Shown one piece after another: positions 1 through 7,227 of a stretch of 9,751 nucleotides of DNA. Origin of the DNA: Candidatus Bathyarchaeota archaeon (GTDB lineage Archaea > Thermoproteota > Bathyarchaeia > 40CM-2-53-6); the NCBI GenBank assembly GCA_005882905.1, contig VBBG01000019.1, positions 1 to 9,751 of the forward strand, in the 5' to 3' direction. Made by a program: the position numbers and the translations under genes. Under the pieces are notes generated by a model that worked only from the letters and a program-made list of their open reading frames with translations, did no database searches and was not told the DNA's origin. Numbering within the stretch: position 1 is the stretch's first letter; the number at the start of each line of letters is the position of its first letter.

Positions 1-2
1 TG

Positions 3-101
3 GATCTACAGATTGCACGCTGGCGGCTTGAAGCGTTTGGGAAGAAAATTGACACTTTGACAAGCGCCCAGCGTAGGTACGCCAAGTCATGGCGCCTCTG
101 A
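3..101 (+). CDS. ahcY: S-adenosyl-L-homocysteine hydrolase, C-terminal end (partial)
   Basis: The window opens inside a reading frame of 32 codons ending in TGA at 99-101. The peptide runs DLQIARWRLEAFGKKIDTL, then TSAQRRYAKSWRL. It resembles the C-terminal tail of archaeal and bacterial-type adenosylhomocysteinases, with the family pattern (I/V)ARLKLE.(M/L)G..ID.LT..Q..Y..SW. In this NAD-dependent enzyme, which splits S-adenosylhomocysteine into adenosine and homocysteine, a tail Lys and Tyr reach into the neighbouring subunit's NAD site; the Tyr and nearby basic residues are visible here. The 5' part lies outside the window. The other two forward frames close by base 60 and show no family-like pattern. 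The call rests on a short tail matched from memory, so it is likely but not certain. Confidence 0.72.
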   Translation, partial: DLQIARWRLEAFGKKIDTLTSAQRRYAKSWRL

Positions 102-342
102 GCATCCCGCACAGAGTTATGCACAGCGGTGCACAGCTACATCCCGACCAGAGAGGTGGAGTTTTGAACTCAACTCAGTCAAATACGCGAGACCCTTCGC
201 TCCGATCTTTCCTCGTAACCGGTAACCCTTCCCAGCGGTAAAGGAAAGGTCGAGCCTCACATCAGCGTAGGCTTTTACCTGAATTTCGTCCAAAGCTAAT
301 TAGTTCTGACGCCCAACTTGCAACGCCCCGGAGGCTATTGGG
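102..342. other. 241-base intergenic region before the transporter genes
   Basis: No coding frame, tRNA or rRNA was recognised. Visible elements: the direct repeat TGCACAGC at 120-127 and 130-137, exactly one helical turn apart, with a GTGCAC palindrome at the join; an imperfect hairpin with arms 225-232 (ACCCTTCC) and 243-250 (GGAAAGGT), one mismatch and a 10-base loop; and an AT-rich patch around 291-302 that could hold a weak TATA element for the downstream GTG at 343. None of these proves a promoter or terminator. Confidence 0.4.
330..334 (+). promoter_or_regulatory. Shine-Dalgarno site of the permease gene
   Basis: GGAGG lies 8 bases before GTG 343. It is a perfect match to the anti-SD end of 16S rRNA and fixes the GTG as the start rather than the out-of-frame TTG at 318. 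Confidence 0.75.
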
Positions 343-1152
343 GTGCCCTTCCGCCTATTCGGTCCGAGAGCCTTTCACCGAGTATGCGACAAGACAAGGA
401 GAAGATTCCGTCCACCTGCCTGGCTGCTCTCCCTGATCGCCATCTTTGCCTTCTGGGAATCGATCTCGGCGTCTGGGCTCATACCCAGCGACCAGCTTCC
501 GCCTCTTCACGAGGTCCTCCTGACTCTCGTCCAGCTTGCTGGGACTCCGTTCTTCATCTCTCATGTCGCTCAGAGTCTAGCAAACGTCACAACGGGCGTC
601 TCATTGGCCCTCGTGCTCGTACTACCCCTCGCGCTTCTTGTCGGGATGCGAAGCCAGCTTGACCAAGCACTTACGCCCATCATCATGCTAGTCGGCGCAC
701 TTCCTGACCTTGCGATTCTAACTTTCTTGGTGACGATAATCGGCAGAGGGAACGTTGCTGCCGTAGCGATCTCTGCCTTCAGTGCCTTCTTCCCCATCTA
801 CTTCACAATCAGACAGGGCGTGAAGGAGATACCAGCCGACTACTTCCACGTCGCTTCGGTGTTCAGAGCGGGAAAGGCTCAGACATTCACGAAAATGATC
901 CTACCCTCGATCTTTCCCAATCTTATGACAGGTCTGCGCTTGTCCTTCGAATTCAGCTGGAACGTGCTACTCGCCGTCGAGATAATCGCTAGCGTTGCTG
1001 GGATTGGAACTTTCATCTCCACAAACCTTGGGAGCTCCACGCACTCGTTAACCTATGGACTTGCAGCAATCATGACCGTTGGAATAATCACGATCACAAT
1101 GGACAGGGCGTTCTTCGAGAGGCTGGAGAATCGCACGAAGAGGTGGCATTAG
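343..1152 (+). CDS. ABC transporter permease, SsuC/TauC (NitT/TauT) type
   Basis: A 269-residue integral membrane protein, the usual size for the sulfonate/nitrate/taurine permease family. A basic N-terminus (residues 9-23) precedes the first membrane helix at about 26-46. Further hydrophobic segments lie at about 75-101, 112-133, 137-157, 205-225 and 237-255. The EAA-type cytoplasmic loop that docks on the ATPase spans about 165-188, with the pattern ADYFHVASVFRAG followed by MILP. The start is GTG with a perfect SD. The ATPase gene follows 4 bases after the stop, so the two surely form one importer. The substrate cannot be read from the sequence: family members move sulfonates, nitrate, bicarbonate or thiamine precursors. 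No binding-protein gene lies next to it inside the window. Confidence 0.9.
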   Translation: MPFRLFGPRAFHRVCDKTRRRFRPPAWLLSLIAIFAFWESISASGLIPSDQLPPLHEVLLTLVQLAGTPFFISHVAQSLANVTTGVSLALVLVLPLALLVGMRSQLDQALTPIIMLVGALPDLAILTFLVTIIGRGNVAAVAISAFSAFFPIYFTIRQGVKEIPADYFHVASVFRAGKAQTFTKMILPSIFPNLMTGLRLSFEFSWNVLLAVEIIASVAGIGTFISTNLGSSTHSLTYGLAAIMTVGIITITMDRAFFERLENRTKRWH

Positions 1153-1156
1153 CCAC

Positions 1157-1975
1157 TTGCACGTCGAACTATCGAACGTGACCAAGGTCTACGAGGACCC
1201 ACCCGAAACAGTTACTGCGCTGAAGGATATTTCCTTCAACGTTAACGAAGGAGAGTTTCTATGCATCGTGGGCCCCAGCGGCTGTGGCAAGTCGACCCTT
1301 CTGAGAATGATCGCCGGGCTCGACCGGCCATCCTCTGGCCAGATCCGTTTTAGAGGAGATCCCCTTACCGCCCCACACTCTAAGATAAGCATGGTCTTCC
1401 AAACGTTCGCCCTTCTCCCTTGGAGAACCGTGATTCAAAACGTAGAATTTGGTCTAGAGATCCAGGGAAGACCGAAGATGGAGCGGCAAGAGGTCGCGAT
1501 GGATCTATTGGATATGGTGGGGCTCCGAGGCTCCGAGAACCTCTATCCTAAGCAGCTCTCAGGTGGAATGAAGCAGAGGGTCGGGATCGCAAGGGCTCTG
1601 GCAATAGACCCAGAGGTTGTGTTGATGGATGAGGCGTTCAGCGCAATCGACGAGTTCACTGCGGAGGCTTTGCGAGCCGAGGTCTCGGATATCCACAAGA
1701 AGAGTCGCAAGACCTTCCTCCTGGTCACTCACAACCTTCCAGAGGCAATAGAACTCGCCGACAGAATACTCGTATTGTCTGCGAGGCCCGCGAGAGTCAA
1801 GAGCATAGTTGGAATAGACTTGGATAGGCCCCGTGCTTCGACCGATTCAGAGTTCATAACCATTCACAAAGACATCTTCTCGCTCCTACAGGCGGAGTTG
1901 GAGAACAGTCTCATGCGTCACAGACTCGGCGAGCTGCAGGAGTTCAAGAAGCTCAAAGACATGGAGGACCGGTGA
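1157..1975 (+). CDS. ABC transporter ATPase, SsuB/TauB (NitT/TauT) type
   Basis: A 272-residue nucleotide-binding subunit powering the permease encoded just upstream. All ABC motifs are intact: Walker A GPSGCGKST (39-47), Q-loop Gln82, signature LSGGM (134-138), Walker B VVLMDE (154-159) with catalytic Glu159, D-loop SAID (162-165) and H-loop His192. The LLPWRTV stretch after the Q-loop is typical of the nitrate/sulfonate/taurine subfamily. The tail after about residue 215 is charged and helical. The start is TTG at 1157, 4 bases after the permease stop, with GAGGTG at 1140-1145 as SD; no better in-frame start lies near. The next gene begins 7 bases after its stop, which points to one operon. 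Confidence 0.92.
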   Translation: MHVELSNVTKVYEDPPETVTALKDISFNVNEGEFLCIVGPSGCGKSTLLRMIAGLDRPSSGQIRFRGDPLTAPHSKISMVFQTFALLPWRTVIQNVEFGLEIQGRPKMERQEVAMDLLDMVGLRGSENLYPKQLSGGMKQRVGIARALAIDPEVVLMDEAFSAIDEFTAEALRAEVSDIHKKSRKTFLLVTHNLPEAIELADRILVLSARPARVKSIVGIDLDRPRASTDSEFITIHKDIFSLLQAELENSLMRHRLGELQEFKKLKDMEDR

Positions 1976-1982
1976 AGGCTGC

Positions 1983-2555
1983 ATGAAATTCACAGCAGTC
2001 CTTTTGGGAGCAGTGCTTGTTATAGGCGGGCTCCTCGCCTATTCCGTCATCCCTAACGTTCATACAATTCCAGTTCAGTCCAGTCTTTTGCTTGCTAGTC
2101 CTCTGCCGATAGTTGTCCGTCCGGGTTTCCAAGCCGAAACTCAGCAGAACATTACCATCTTACCGGATAGGAGTAATGAGATGATCATCAACGTGACCGC
2201 TTCGCTAGACTCCGGAGGCTCCTCCTCGATCAACTTCAAACTCTTCACAGGGTCCCAGATGAGTAGCTGCACGAACGACACGAACCCGAGTGGATGCCTG
2301 GTCAACGAGATTGTCTCTAATGAGACAATTCGAGTACCACTAAACGCGTCGACTACTTACTATTTTGTCTTCGACAACAAGGATTCGAGCAGCTCTCGAA
2401 TAGTATTGTTTTCGGCTTCGCTGTTTACCAGCTCAGTGAAAACTATAGTTGCAAGGGACGGAGAGCTCAATTTCGTGGCACTAGGCTTTGGCGGTGTTGG
2501 GCTTCTCGTCGTTCTTTATGGAGTCGCCGCCAAGACTGTTATTCCCTGGGAGTAG
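1983..2555 (+). CDS. Small surface protein anchored at both ends, in the ABC operon
   Basis: A 190-residue protein of no family I can name. An N-terminal hydrophobic helix (about 3-23, after MKF) and a C-terminal one (about 164-183) bracket a Ser/Thr/Asn-rich, beta-strand-like domain. Five N-X-S/T sequons (Asn56, 70, 98, 113, 121) and a Cys96/Cys105 pair suggest an exported, possibly glycosylated and disulfide-bonded domain. The strand pattern (STTYYFVFDNKDSSS) recalls GOLD/emp24-like or other small beta-sandwich ectodomains; that is only an impression. ATG 1983 lies 7 bases after the ATPase stop, with GGTGA at 1971-1975 as a coupled SD. Its place in the transporter operon suggests an accessory role at the membrane, possibly replacing or presenting a binding protein. 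Confidence 0.8.
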   Translation: MKFTAVLLGAVLVIGGLLAYSVIPNVHTIPVQSSLLLASPLPIVVRPGFQAETQQNITILPDRSNEMIINVTASLDSGGSSSINFKLFTGSQMSSCTNDTNPSGCLVNEIVSNETIRVPLNASTTYYFVFDNKDSSSSRIVLFSASLFTSSVKTIVARDGELNFVALGFGGVGLLVVLYGVAAKTVIPWE

Positions 2556-4308
2556 GGTCGTGTTTTTTAGCCTCGATGGTTTGACTCTCGGATCTATGGG
2601 ACGGAAACCCGACCCCTGCTGAAGAATTTCTCTTTTGGCGCATACGATTGAATGCTATCCCGGCCGCTACTACTCCAAGGATTAGGGCGGCCGTTACTGC
2701 AGTAGCGAAGGACGGTTCTACCGTTACCCGATAGGTTGCCGTGAGGACCGTGTCCGTGACGACAGAAACCCATCGCGGGTTCGCAGTGTTTCCATCGTCC
2801 CACGATGCAAACGAGTCCGTCAGTCCAAGCTGAATAGAGGTCGTTCCTAGTGAAACGGGCACATGAGCCTGCACATAGACTTCATGGGGTCCGTAGTGGA
2901 CAGGCATCCTCAGCTCCCTTGACTGGTCCGAGGGCGAGTCTGCGCCGTCCACTGAGACTGTTATGCCTGCCGCTGGAGTGTTGACCTGGAGCAGTAGGAG
3001 CGGCGAGCTCGTTCTATCGACCACTACGGTATACGTGGTTGAGTTTGTGCTTGTCACGATGATCTTCGCGAAACTGGAAGGGTCCCAGAAGGTGTTGTTG
3101 CTAACGCATGGAGAGAAGCAAGGGCCGAATCCCGCGTTACTTAGATCGCCACCTGGATGAGCATCGATGAGCCTAAGATTGCCATGTCCGTCTGCTATAC
3201 TCTCGTTCACGTCATAGATCAATAAAGTTGCACCTGGATAGTCTGAAGGAAAAGGCAGGTATTGGTCGTAGGTTCCGAGCCTTCCTCTCATTTCTACCAG
3301 GTAGTAGGAGAGTGATCCGTCAGAGTTGACGCTGATGGGAATCTTGACTGCTCTGATTCCCACACTGGGCAGTTCGAGGTTTTGGAGGGTCACGGTTGTC
3401 ATGTTGCCCGGATAGACCAGTCGTATGCTCGAATTGGAGATCCAACCGAGCCTGATTTTTGACCATGCCGAGTGTTGAGACGGGTACGTTCCGGGCGACG
3501 GCTGGAGAGGGTTTCCATTGTTCGGATTCCATTCCCCGAGGGCCATGATTTCCCAGTAGCCCACAAAATTGTTCGTCGGGTCTATCCTTTGCGTGAGGTC
3601 ATAGAGGTCAGGGAGACCTAGTAGGTGGCCGGCTTCGTGGCAGTATACGCCGACAGGGTCGGTTTCTGACACGACGGAGGTTGAGATCTGAAACGAGTTT
3701 ATTGGAGTCGGGCTGAACACGTAGCCGGGAATCGTGAATGAGTGGATGTCCGCGGATATGTGGGTAACCGCCTCGTCGCTTCCAGCATGTACGACAATCG
3801 CGTCCTTGTAGTTGTGAAAGTTAACCCCGGCAATGTAGGCCGCCGTGAGAGAGTCTTCCACGAGTTGGCTGTCTGCCGAAGCAGTGTTTGAACTGTAGTA
3901 TTCCATGTTCTGTGGCAAGGAGTACCATGCAGTCGTGCTTGGACTGATGGTCGTTGCGAATGAGACTAGTCCGTACGAATCTTCTGAATAGTAGCTGTTT
4001 AGTCCAGTCAGCATGTCGGATATCTTAGAGGGTGAGGTAGAGTTGGTTTTGTCCGGAAACTGGACGAGAATTACGATTGTCGTCCTGCTACCGATAACGG
4101 GAGCAAGAGATGCGTTCACCTCTTGCCTTGTAGACATTGTTTGATTATGGGCTGGCGAATGGCTGGTGCTGAAACCCGACGCTAAAAGGCTCAAAGTCAG
4201 AATTGAAAGCAGGATTAGGCGTAGCGCAGTCTGCCACCGTTTGGGGCTCTTTGGTTCAACGGTGGAAGGGACCGCAAAAAGCGACTGTAACCGGTTGAAC
4301 CTGGACAC
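2539..4308 (-). CDS. Membrane-anchored M6-family (immune inhibitor A-like) metalloprotease
   Basis: A 589-residue exported zinc protease. A basic N-terminus precedes a hydrophobic helix (27-46), which acts as signal or anchor. The catalytic motif is HEAGHLLGLPDLYD, with His224, Glu225 and His228; Asp234 sits in the third-ligand position of the metzincin-like HExxHxxGxxD pattern, and GLPDLYD is characteristic of M6. A Met-turn-like EIMALG (Met255) follows. Residues from about 300 on form beta-rich accessory domains with many N-X-S/T sequons and a CFSPC pair. A C-terminal helix (534-553) and a charged 36-residue tail look like a membrane anchor with a cytoplasmic end, so the protease probably faces outward and degrades external protein or peptides. 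The start is GTG; an internal start would lose the first helix. Its 3' end overlaps the converging + strand gene by 17 bases. Confidence 0.88.
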   Translation of the reverse strand: MSRFNRLQSLFAVPSTVEPKSPKRWQTALRLILLSILTLSLLASGFSTSHSPAHNQTMSTRQEVNASLAPVIGSRTTIVILVQFPDKTNSTSPSKISDMLTGLNSYYSEDSYGLVSFATTISPSTTAWYSLPQNMEYYSSNTASADSQLVEDSLTAAYIAGVNFHNYKDAIVVHAGSDEAVTHISADIHSFTIPGYVFSPTPINSFQISTSVVSETDPVGVYCHEAGHLLGLPDLYDLTQRIDPTNNFVGYWEIMALGEWNPNNGNPLQPSPGTYPSQHSAWSKIRLGWISNSSIRLVYPGNMTTVTLQNLELPSVGIRAVKIPISVNSDGSLSYYLVEMRGRLGTYDQYLPFPSDYPGATLLIYDVNESIADGHGNLRLIDAHPGGDLSNAGFGPCFSPCVSNNTFWDPSSFAKIIVTSTNSTTYTVVVDRTSSPLLLLQVNTPAAGITVSVDGADSPSDQSRELRMPVHYGPHEVYVQAHVPVSLGTTSIQLGLTDSFASWDDGNTANPRWVSVVTDTVLTATYRVTVEPSFATAVTAALILGVVAAGIAFNRMRQKRNSSAGVGFPSHRSESQTIEAKKHDPTPRE

Positions 4309-4471
4309 AGTTTCAGCCAGGACCTGCGCTGGTTTCTTGCGCTCGTCCTAGGGAGGATGCCGGATTAACCGACTGGATAAGCGATTTCTCTGGAATGGTC
4401 CGGGTAGTCTTAAATACGATGCTCAGAAAGACCCGCTTGTCCAAAGAGGGGTCGTTTCCCGGGATTCTCAA
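4309..4471. promoter_or_regulatory. Divergent intergenic region between the M6 protease and the HMGS-like gene
   Basis: A 163-base gap carrying outward promoters for both genes. On the + strand a TATA-like CTTAAATAC (4409-4417) predicts a start of transcription near 4436-4440, leaving roughly 30 bases before ATG 4472; no convincing SD is seen. On the - strand the same element reads GTATTTAAG, and a CGCTTATCC-like element lies near 4376-4384; either could serve the protease. The + strand element is the better supported. Confidence 0.5.
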
Positions 4472-5395
4472 ATGAGCCACAGAGGCGTGGGCATAGTCGG
4501 GTACGGGGTCTACATCCCATGGGAACGAATTGAGACTGAAAAGATTGTCCGAGAGCGAGAACGAAAGCGCGGGAAAGAGCTCGAAAAGGTCATCGAGAAA
4601 GTAAGACACGGTCTTCTTCTGAGAGAGAAAGCCCTAGCAGGTCATACTGAAGACACGATCACAATAGCGACCGAGGCTGCTGAGAATGCAGTCCGGATGG
4701 CCGGGATCTCGCCAGAGGAGATTGGGAGCGTCACTGCCGGATCTGAGTCGAAGCCCTACGCGGTCGGAACCATTGCCCGGCATGTTGCGTCATTCATCGG
4801 GATGGGCCAGAACGTATTCATCGCCGACCTTGAAGGAGCCTGCAATTCTGGAATGCAGGGTCTCGGATTCATCGACTCCGAGATTCGCAGCGGCCGAATA
4901 AAATATGGGTTGGCAATAGGCGCGGACGTTGCTCAGGCCGAACGGGGCGACCCATTAGAGTATTCCTGCGGAGCCGGGGCAGGCGCCTTCGTGGTGGGGA
5001 GGACTGATCCGATCGCCACCATAGAGGACATCGCCGCATTTTCGAGTCTCTTCATGGATTTTTGGAGGAGAGACCAGGCTCCAGTGCCCAAGCATTTTGG
5101 CCGCACAACCGTCGAGGCGTACATGTCTCATATCATCGGAGCAATAGCCAATCTATTCCGCAGGAATCCGGACCTTTCCCTCAAGGAGTTTGATGCCATA
5201 ACCTTCCATCAACCGTCCGGCTACCTCCCAATGAAGACCTGCAACGCACTGACCCAGGACGAGATACCATATGTGGAAGACAGGTCGATCGCCGAGCGAA
5301 TGAGGCTGACGGAGGAAGATATCGAGAAGAAGGTAAAACCGTGGCTGAGGGTGCCTCCATATTCGACCACTCGAAACCCGGCGACCAGGTGCTAG
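4472..5395 (+). CDS. HMG-CoA synthase-like protein, N-terminal part of a frame-disrupted gene
   Basis: This reading frame carries most of a thiolase-fold HMG-CoA synthase of the archaeal type, which condenses acetyl-CoA with acetoacetyl-CoA in the mevalonate pathway. It opens with GIVGYGVYIPWERI. The catalytic triad is present: Glu92 in GSESKPYAV, Cys124 in DLEGACNSGM and His246 in FHQPSGYLP. Other family marks are GLAIGADVAQ, GDPLEYSCGAGAGAF and MDFWRR. The Cys context (ACNSGM) departs from the usual archaeal ACKAGT, and HQPSGY from HQPNGK, so this may be a divergent paralogue with another acyl substrate. After PWLRV at about residue 294 the frame becomes nonsense and stops at 5395, while the family sequence resumes in another frame. 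The true product is therefore either broken here or misassembled. Confidence 0.8.
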   Translation: MSHRGVGIVGYGVYIPWERIETEKIVRERERKRGKELEKVIEKVRHGLLLREKALAGHTEDTITIATEAAENAVRMAGISPEEIGSVTAGSESKPYAVGTIARHVASFIGMGQNVFIADLEGACNSGMQGLGFIDSEIRSGRIKYGLAIGADVAQAERGDPLEYSCGAGAGAFVVGRTDPIATIEDIAAFSSLFMDFWRRDQAPVPKHFGRTTVEAYMSHIIGAIANLFRRNPDLSLKEFDAITFHQPSGYLPMKTCNALTQDEIPYVEDRSIAERMRLTEEDIEKKVKPWLRVPPYSTTRNPATRC

Positions 5396-5400
5396 CGGTA
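5330..5400 (+). other. Frame change with loss of the HMGS GNTY segment
   Basis: Up to about 5356 the 4472 frame reads EKKVKPWLRV, as expected before the conserved (I/V)GNTY(S/A)G segment of archaeal HMG-CoA synthases. From about 5341 the other frame reads EGASIFDHSKPGDQV, which aligns with the segment after it. The out-of-frame residues PYSTTRNPATRC are simply the same bases misread. By comparison with the family pattern from memory, about a dozen codons are missing; the removed length must be 1 modulo 3, for instance 37 bases. No slippery heptamer is visible. Confidence 0.7.
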
Positions 5401-6009
5401 TCCTACGGATCCGGTGCGTACGCGAACGCGACATGGTTTGAGGTCCAAGACGGTATAGAAGAGAAGAGGGGAAGGACCCCGACCGTGGAGGACTATGTGA
5501 AGAGAAAGACTACGATTAGAATCGAGACCTATCAGGACCTGATCAGGGTCCGATTATCAAGGATCAAACAGAGGCTTGAGATTCCTCGATTCGTTGGAGA
5601 AGTCGAGCCGACGAACGGGCGAGCCTTCACTCTCAGCCTCTGCCAGGGATGCGAGAGAATCTACTATCCAGCCCGAGAAAAATGTCTAGATTCCGAGTGC
5701 GTAGGGGTCATGGACGTCAAAACATATCCTCTAATCGCTCGGTTGAAGACAGTATCCAAGCTGCCTCTCAAGAAGAGATTCACATCCAACTTCGAACTCT
5801 TGGGACAGGACAAGGTGCTCTTCGTTGACGCTAAGCTGCAAGATCTAAAGCCCGGTGCCAAACTGGAGGGAGTAGTTAGAAGACTCGACTATGAGGGAAA
5901 GGACGGGCTGATTATGTACGGGGTAGCATACCGGCCATTATTCAGGGAAGCACTCGCACAGGTCGCGAGACCAAAGGCGATGACCGTGGCACCCCCACAG
6001 TATGCCTAG
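5341..6009 (+). CDS. HMG-CoA synthase C-terminal end fused to a DUF35 zinc-ribbon/OB-fold module
   Basis: This is the downstream half of the broken gene, open from GTG 5341 for 222 residues. Residues 2-62 continue the synthase: KPGDQVLAVSYGSGA (12-26) is the family C-terminal glycine-rich loop, and KRKTTIRIETY resembles the synthase end. A linker then leads to a DUF35-type module: a rubredoxin-like zinc ribbon with Cys101, Cys104, Cys115 and Cys120 (CQGC then CLDSEC), and an OB-fold at about 125-205 (KLEGVVRRLDYEGKDG). In archaea a separate DUF35 protein bridges acetoacetyl-CoA thiolase and HMG-CoA synthase in a channelling complex. Here it appears covalently joined to the synthase. No thiolase gene is seen in the window. 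GTG 5341 may be only an artefact of the frame change. Confidence 0.78.
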   Translation: MAEGASIFDHSKPGDQVLAVSYGSGAYANATWFEVQDGIEEKRGRTPTVEDYVKRKTTIRIETYQDLIRVRLSRIKQRLEIPRFVGEVEPTNGRAFTLSLCQGCERIYYPAREKCLDSECVGVMDVKTYPLIARLKTVSKLPLKKRFTSNFELLGQDKVLFVDAKLQDLKPGAKLEGVVRRLDYEGKDGLIMYGVAYRPLFREALAQVARPKAMTVAPPQYA

Positions 6010-6010
6010 G

Positions 6011-6048
6011 CTCAGGGTCTGAAAGGCTAGCCTCTCCCTGACCCTCAG
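6011..6048 (+). terminator. Imperfect hairpin between the HMGS-DUF35 and acyl-CoA dehydrogenase genes
   Basis: Arms CTCAGGGTC (6011-6019) and GACCCTCAG (6040-6048) pair at eight of nine positions. The loop holds a perfect 10-base palindrome AGGCTAGCCT (6024-6033). No T-tract follows, so this is more likely a structured spacer, processing site or pause than a classical archaeal terminator. Confidence 0.3.
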
Positions 6049-6066
6049 GTCGTCAACTCTTGGGAA

Positions 6067-7227
6067 ATGAGCTTCTCCGACTCGCCATCTGAGACCAAGT
6101 TCAGGGAGAAGGTCCGACAGTTTGCCGATCGGCACATAGCGCCGATCGCGCAGAAGGTTGAGGACGGATACTTCCCTAGGGAAGTCCTTCAACGCCTAGG
6201 AGAAGAGCGCCTTCTAGGAGCAGCGTTTCCCAAGGCAGATGGTGGCCTCGGGCTCGGGTGGGTCTTCGAGACTATAGTCGCCGAGGAAATTTCTGCAGTC
6301 AGCGCAGCCACCGAGATGGCGCGCTTGGCCTCAGGAGCCCTCTATGCGGCTCCCTTTGCGTATTTCGCGACGAAGGTCCAGAAGCGTAGGTATCTCTTCC
6401 CTGTGCTTGCAGGTGAGAAGGTAGGAGCCTTGGCCTTGACAGAGCCGAAGGCTGGCTCCGACGCGGCATCACTCAAGACATATGCGCGAAGAACCGGTCG
6501 CGACTTCGTCCTCAATGGGGAGAAGCGTTTCATCACTAACGGCGGAGTAGCGGACTTTCTTTTTGTCTTTGCAGTCTCGGACCGTTCAAAGCCCTCAACC
6601 GCTGGTCTCAGCTGCTTCGTTGTACCAAGAGAGTCGAGGGGTCTGGAGGTCGTCAAGGCCTATGGTCTTCTCGGCATGCACGGCGCCAACGTTGTCCATC
6701 TGAGATTTCGAAACGTGAGAGTCTCCGAGGACAACGTGGTAGGTGGAATCAACCAGGGTTTTCCGATTCTCTTGGACGAACTTGACAGGGAACGACCCGC
6801 CGTTGCAGCTGGCATGCTTGGGATAGCGCGTTCCGCCTTTGAGTCCGCGGTTGACTATTCCATGCAGAGGGAACAGTTTGGCCGTTCGATAAGAGAGTTT
6901 GAAGGTGTGAGTTTCAAGATATCGGATATGGCTGTACAGCTTGAAGCTTCACGTCTTCTCGTCCTCAAGGCTGCACGCCTACTCGACGAGGGAAAGAGTG
7001 CTCGTCTAGAAGGCGCCATGGCGAAACTCTTCGCGACGGAGGCTGCCTTCGATGTTGCGCATCAGGCTCTTCAGATTCATGGAGGGATTGGATACACGAG
7101 AGATCTGCCCATCGAACGATACTTCAGAGACGCCCGGTTCATGATGATCGGCGGAGGGACAAGTGAGATCATGCGATTCCTGATCCAGAGAGAAATCTAT
7201 CAGGGTAGGACGCGACGGTCCTGTTGA
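6067..7227 (+). CDS. Acyl-CoA dehydrogenase (FAD-dependent)
   Basis: A 386-residue, full-length member of the acyl-CoA dehydrogenase family. It oxidises an acyl-CoA to the 2-enoyl-CoA, passing electrons from FAD to an electron-transfer flavoprotein. The helical N-domain is followed by LTEPKAGSD (124-132) at the FAD/substrate interface, GEKRFITNGG in the beta-domain, and the C-terminal helical domain with QREQFGRSI, QIHGGIGYTRDLPIERYFRDAR and GGGTSEIMR (362-370). The MCAD-type base (Glu of YEGTSEI) is replaced by Gly363, while Glu242 in LDRERP sits where LCAD and isovaleryl-CoA dehydrogenase carry their catalytic Glu. This suggests a long- or branched-chain substrate. The gene lies 57 bases after the HMGS-DUF35 fusion on the same strand, hinting at shared acyl-CoA metabolism. 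ATG 6067 has no clear SD. Confidence 0.93.
   Translation: MSFSDSPSETKFREKVRQFADRHIAPIAQKVEDGYFPREVLQRLGEERLLGAAFPKADGGLGLGWVFETIVAEEISAVSAATEMARLASGALYAAPFAYFATKVQKRRYLFPVLAGEKVGALALTEPKAGSDAASLKTYARRTGRDFVLNGEKRFITNGGVADFLFVFAVSDRSKPSTAGLSCFVVPRESRGLEVVKAYGLLGMHGANVVHLRFRNVRVSEDNVVGGINQGFPILLDELDRERPAVAAGMLGIARSAFESAVDYSMQREQFGRSIREFEGVSFKISDMAVQLEASRLLVLKAARLLDEGKSARLEGAMAKLFATEAAFDVAHQALQIHGGIGYTRDLPIERYFRDARFMMIGGGTSEIMRFLIQREIYQGRTRRSC

Noticed and set aside
102..342. tRNA or other structural RNA gene in the first gap
   Set aside because: No GGTTCGAATCC-type B box or cloverleaf pairing was found; only one short imperfect hairpin is present.
318..662. 114-residue + strand open frame starting at TTG 318
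   Set aside because: Shadow of the permease gene; the SD at 330-334 serves GTG 343 and the translation lacks protein-like features.
4313..4609. 98-residue - strand open frame across the divergent promoter
   Set aside because: It is antisense to the start of the HMGS-like gene and crosses the promoter; composition is that of a shadow frame.
5330..5400. Programmed -1 ribosomal frameshift in the HMGS-DUF35 gene
   Set aside because: No slippery heptamer is visible, and a shift would not restore the missing GNTY segment, so deletion or assembly error fits better.
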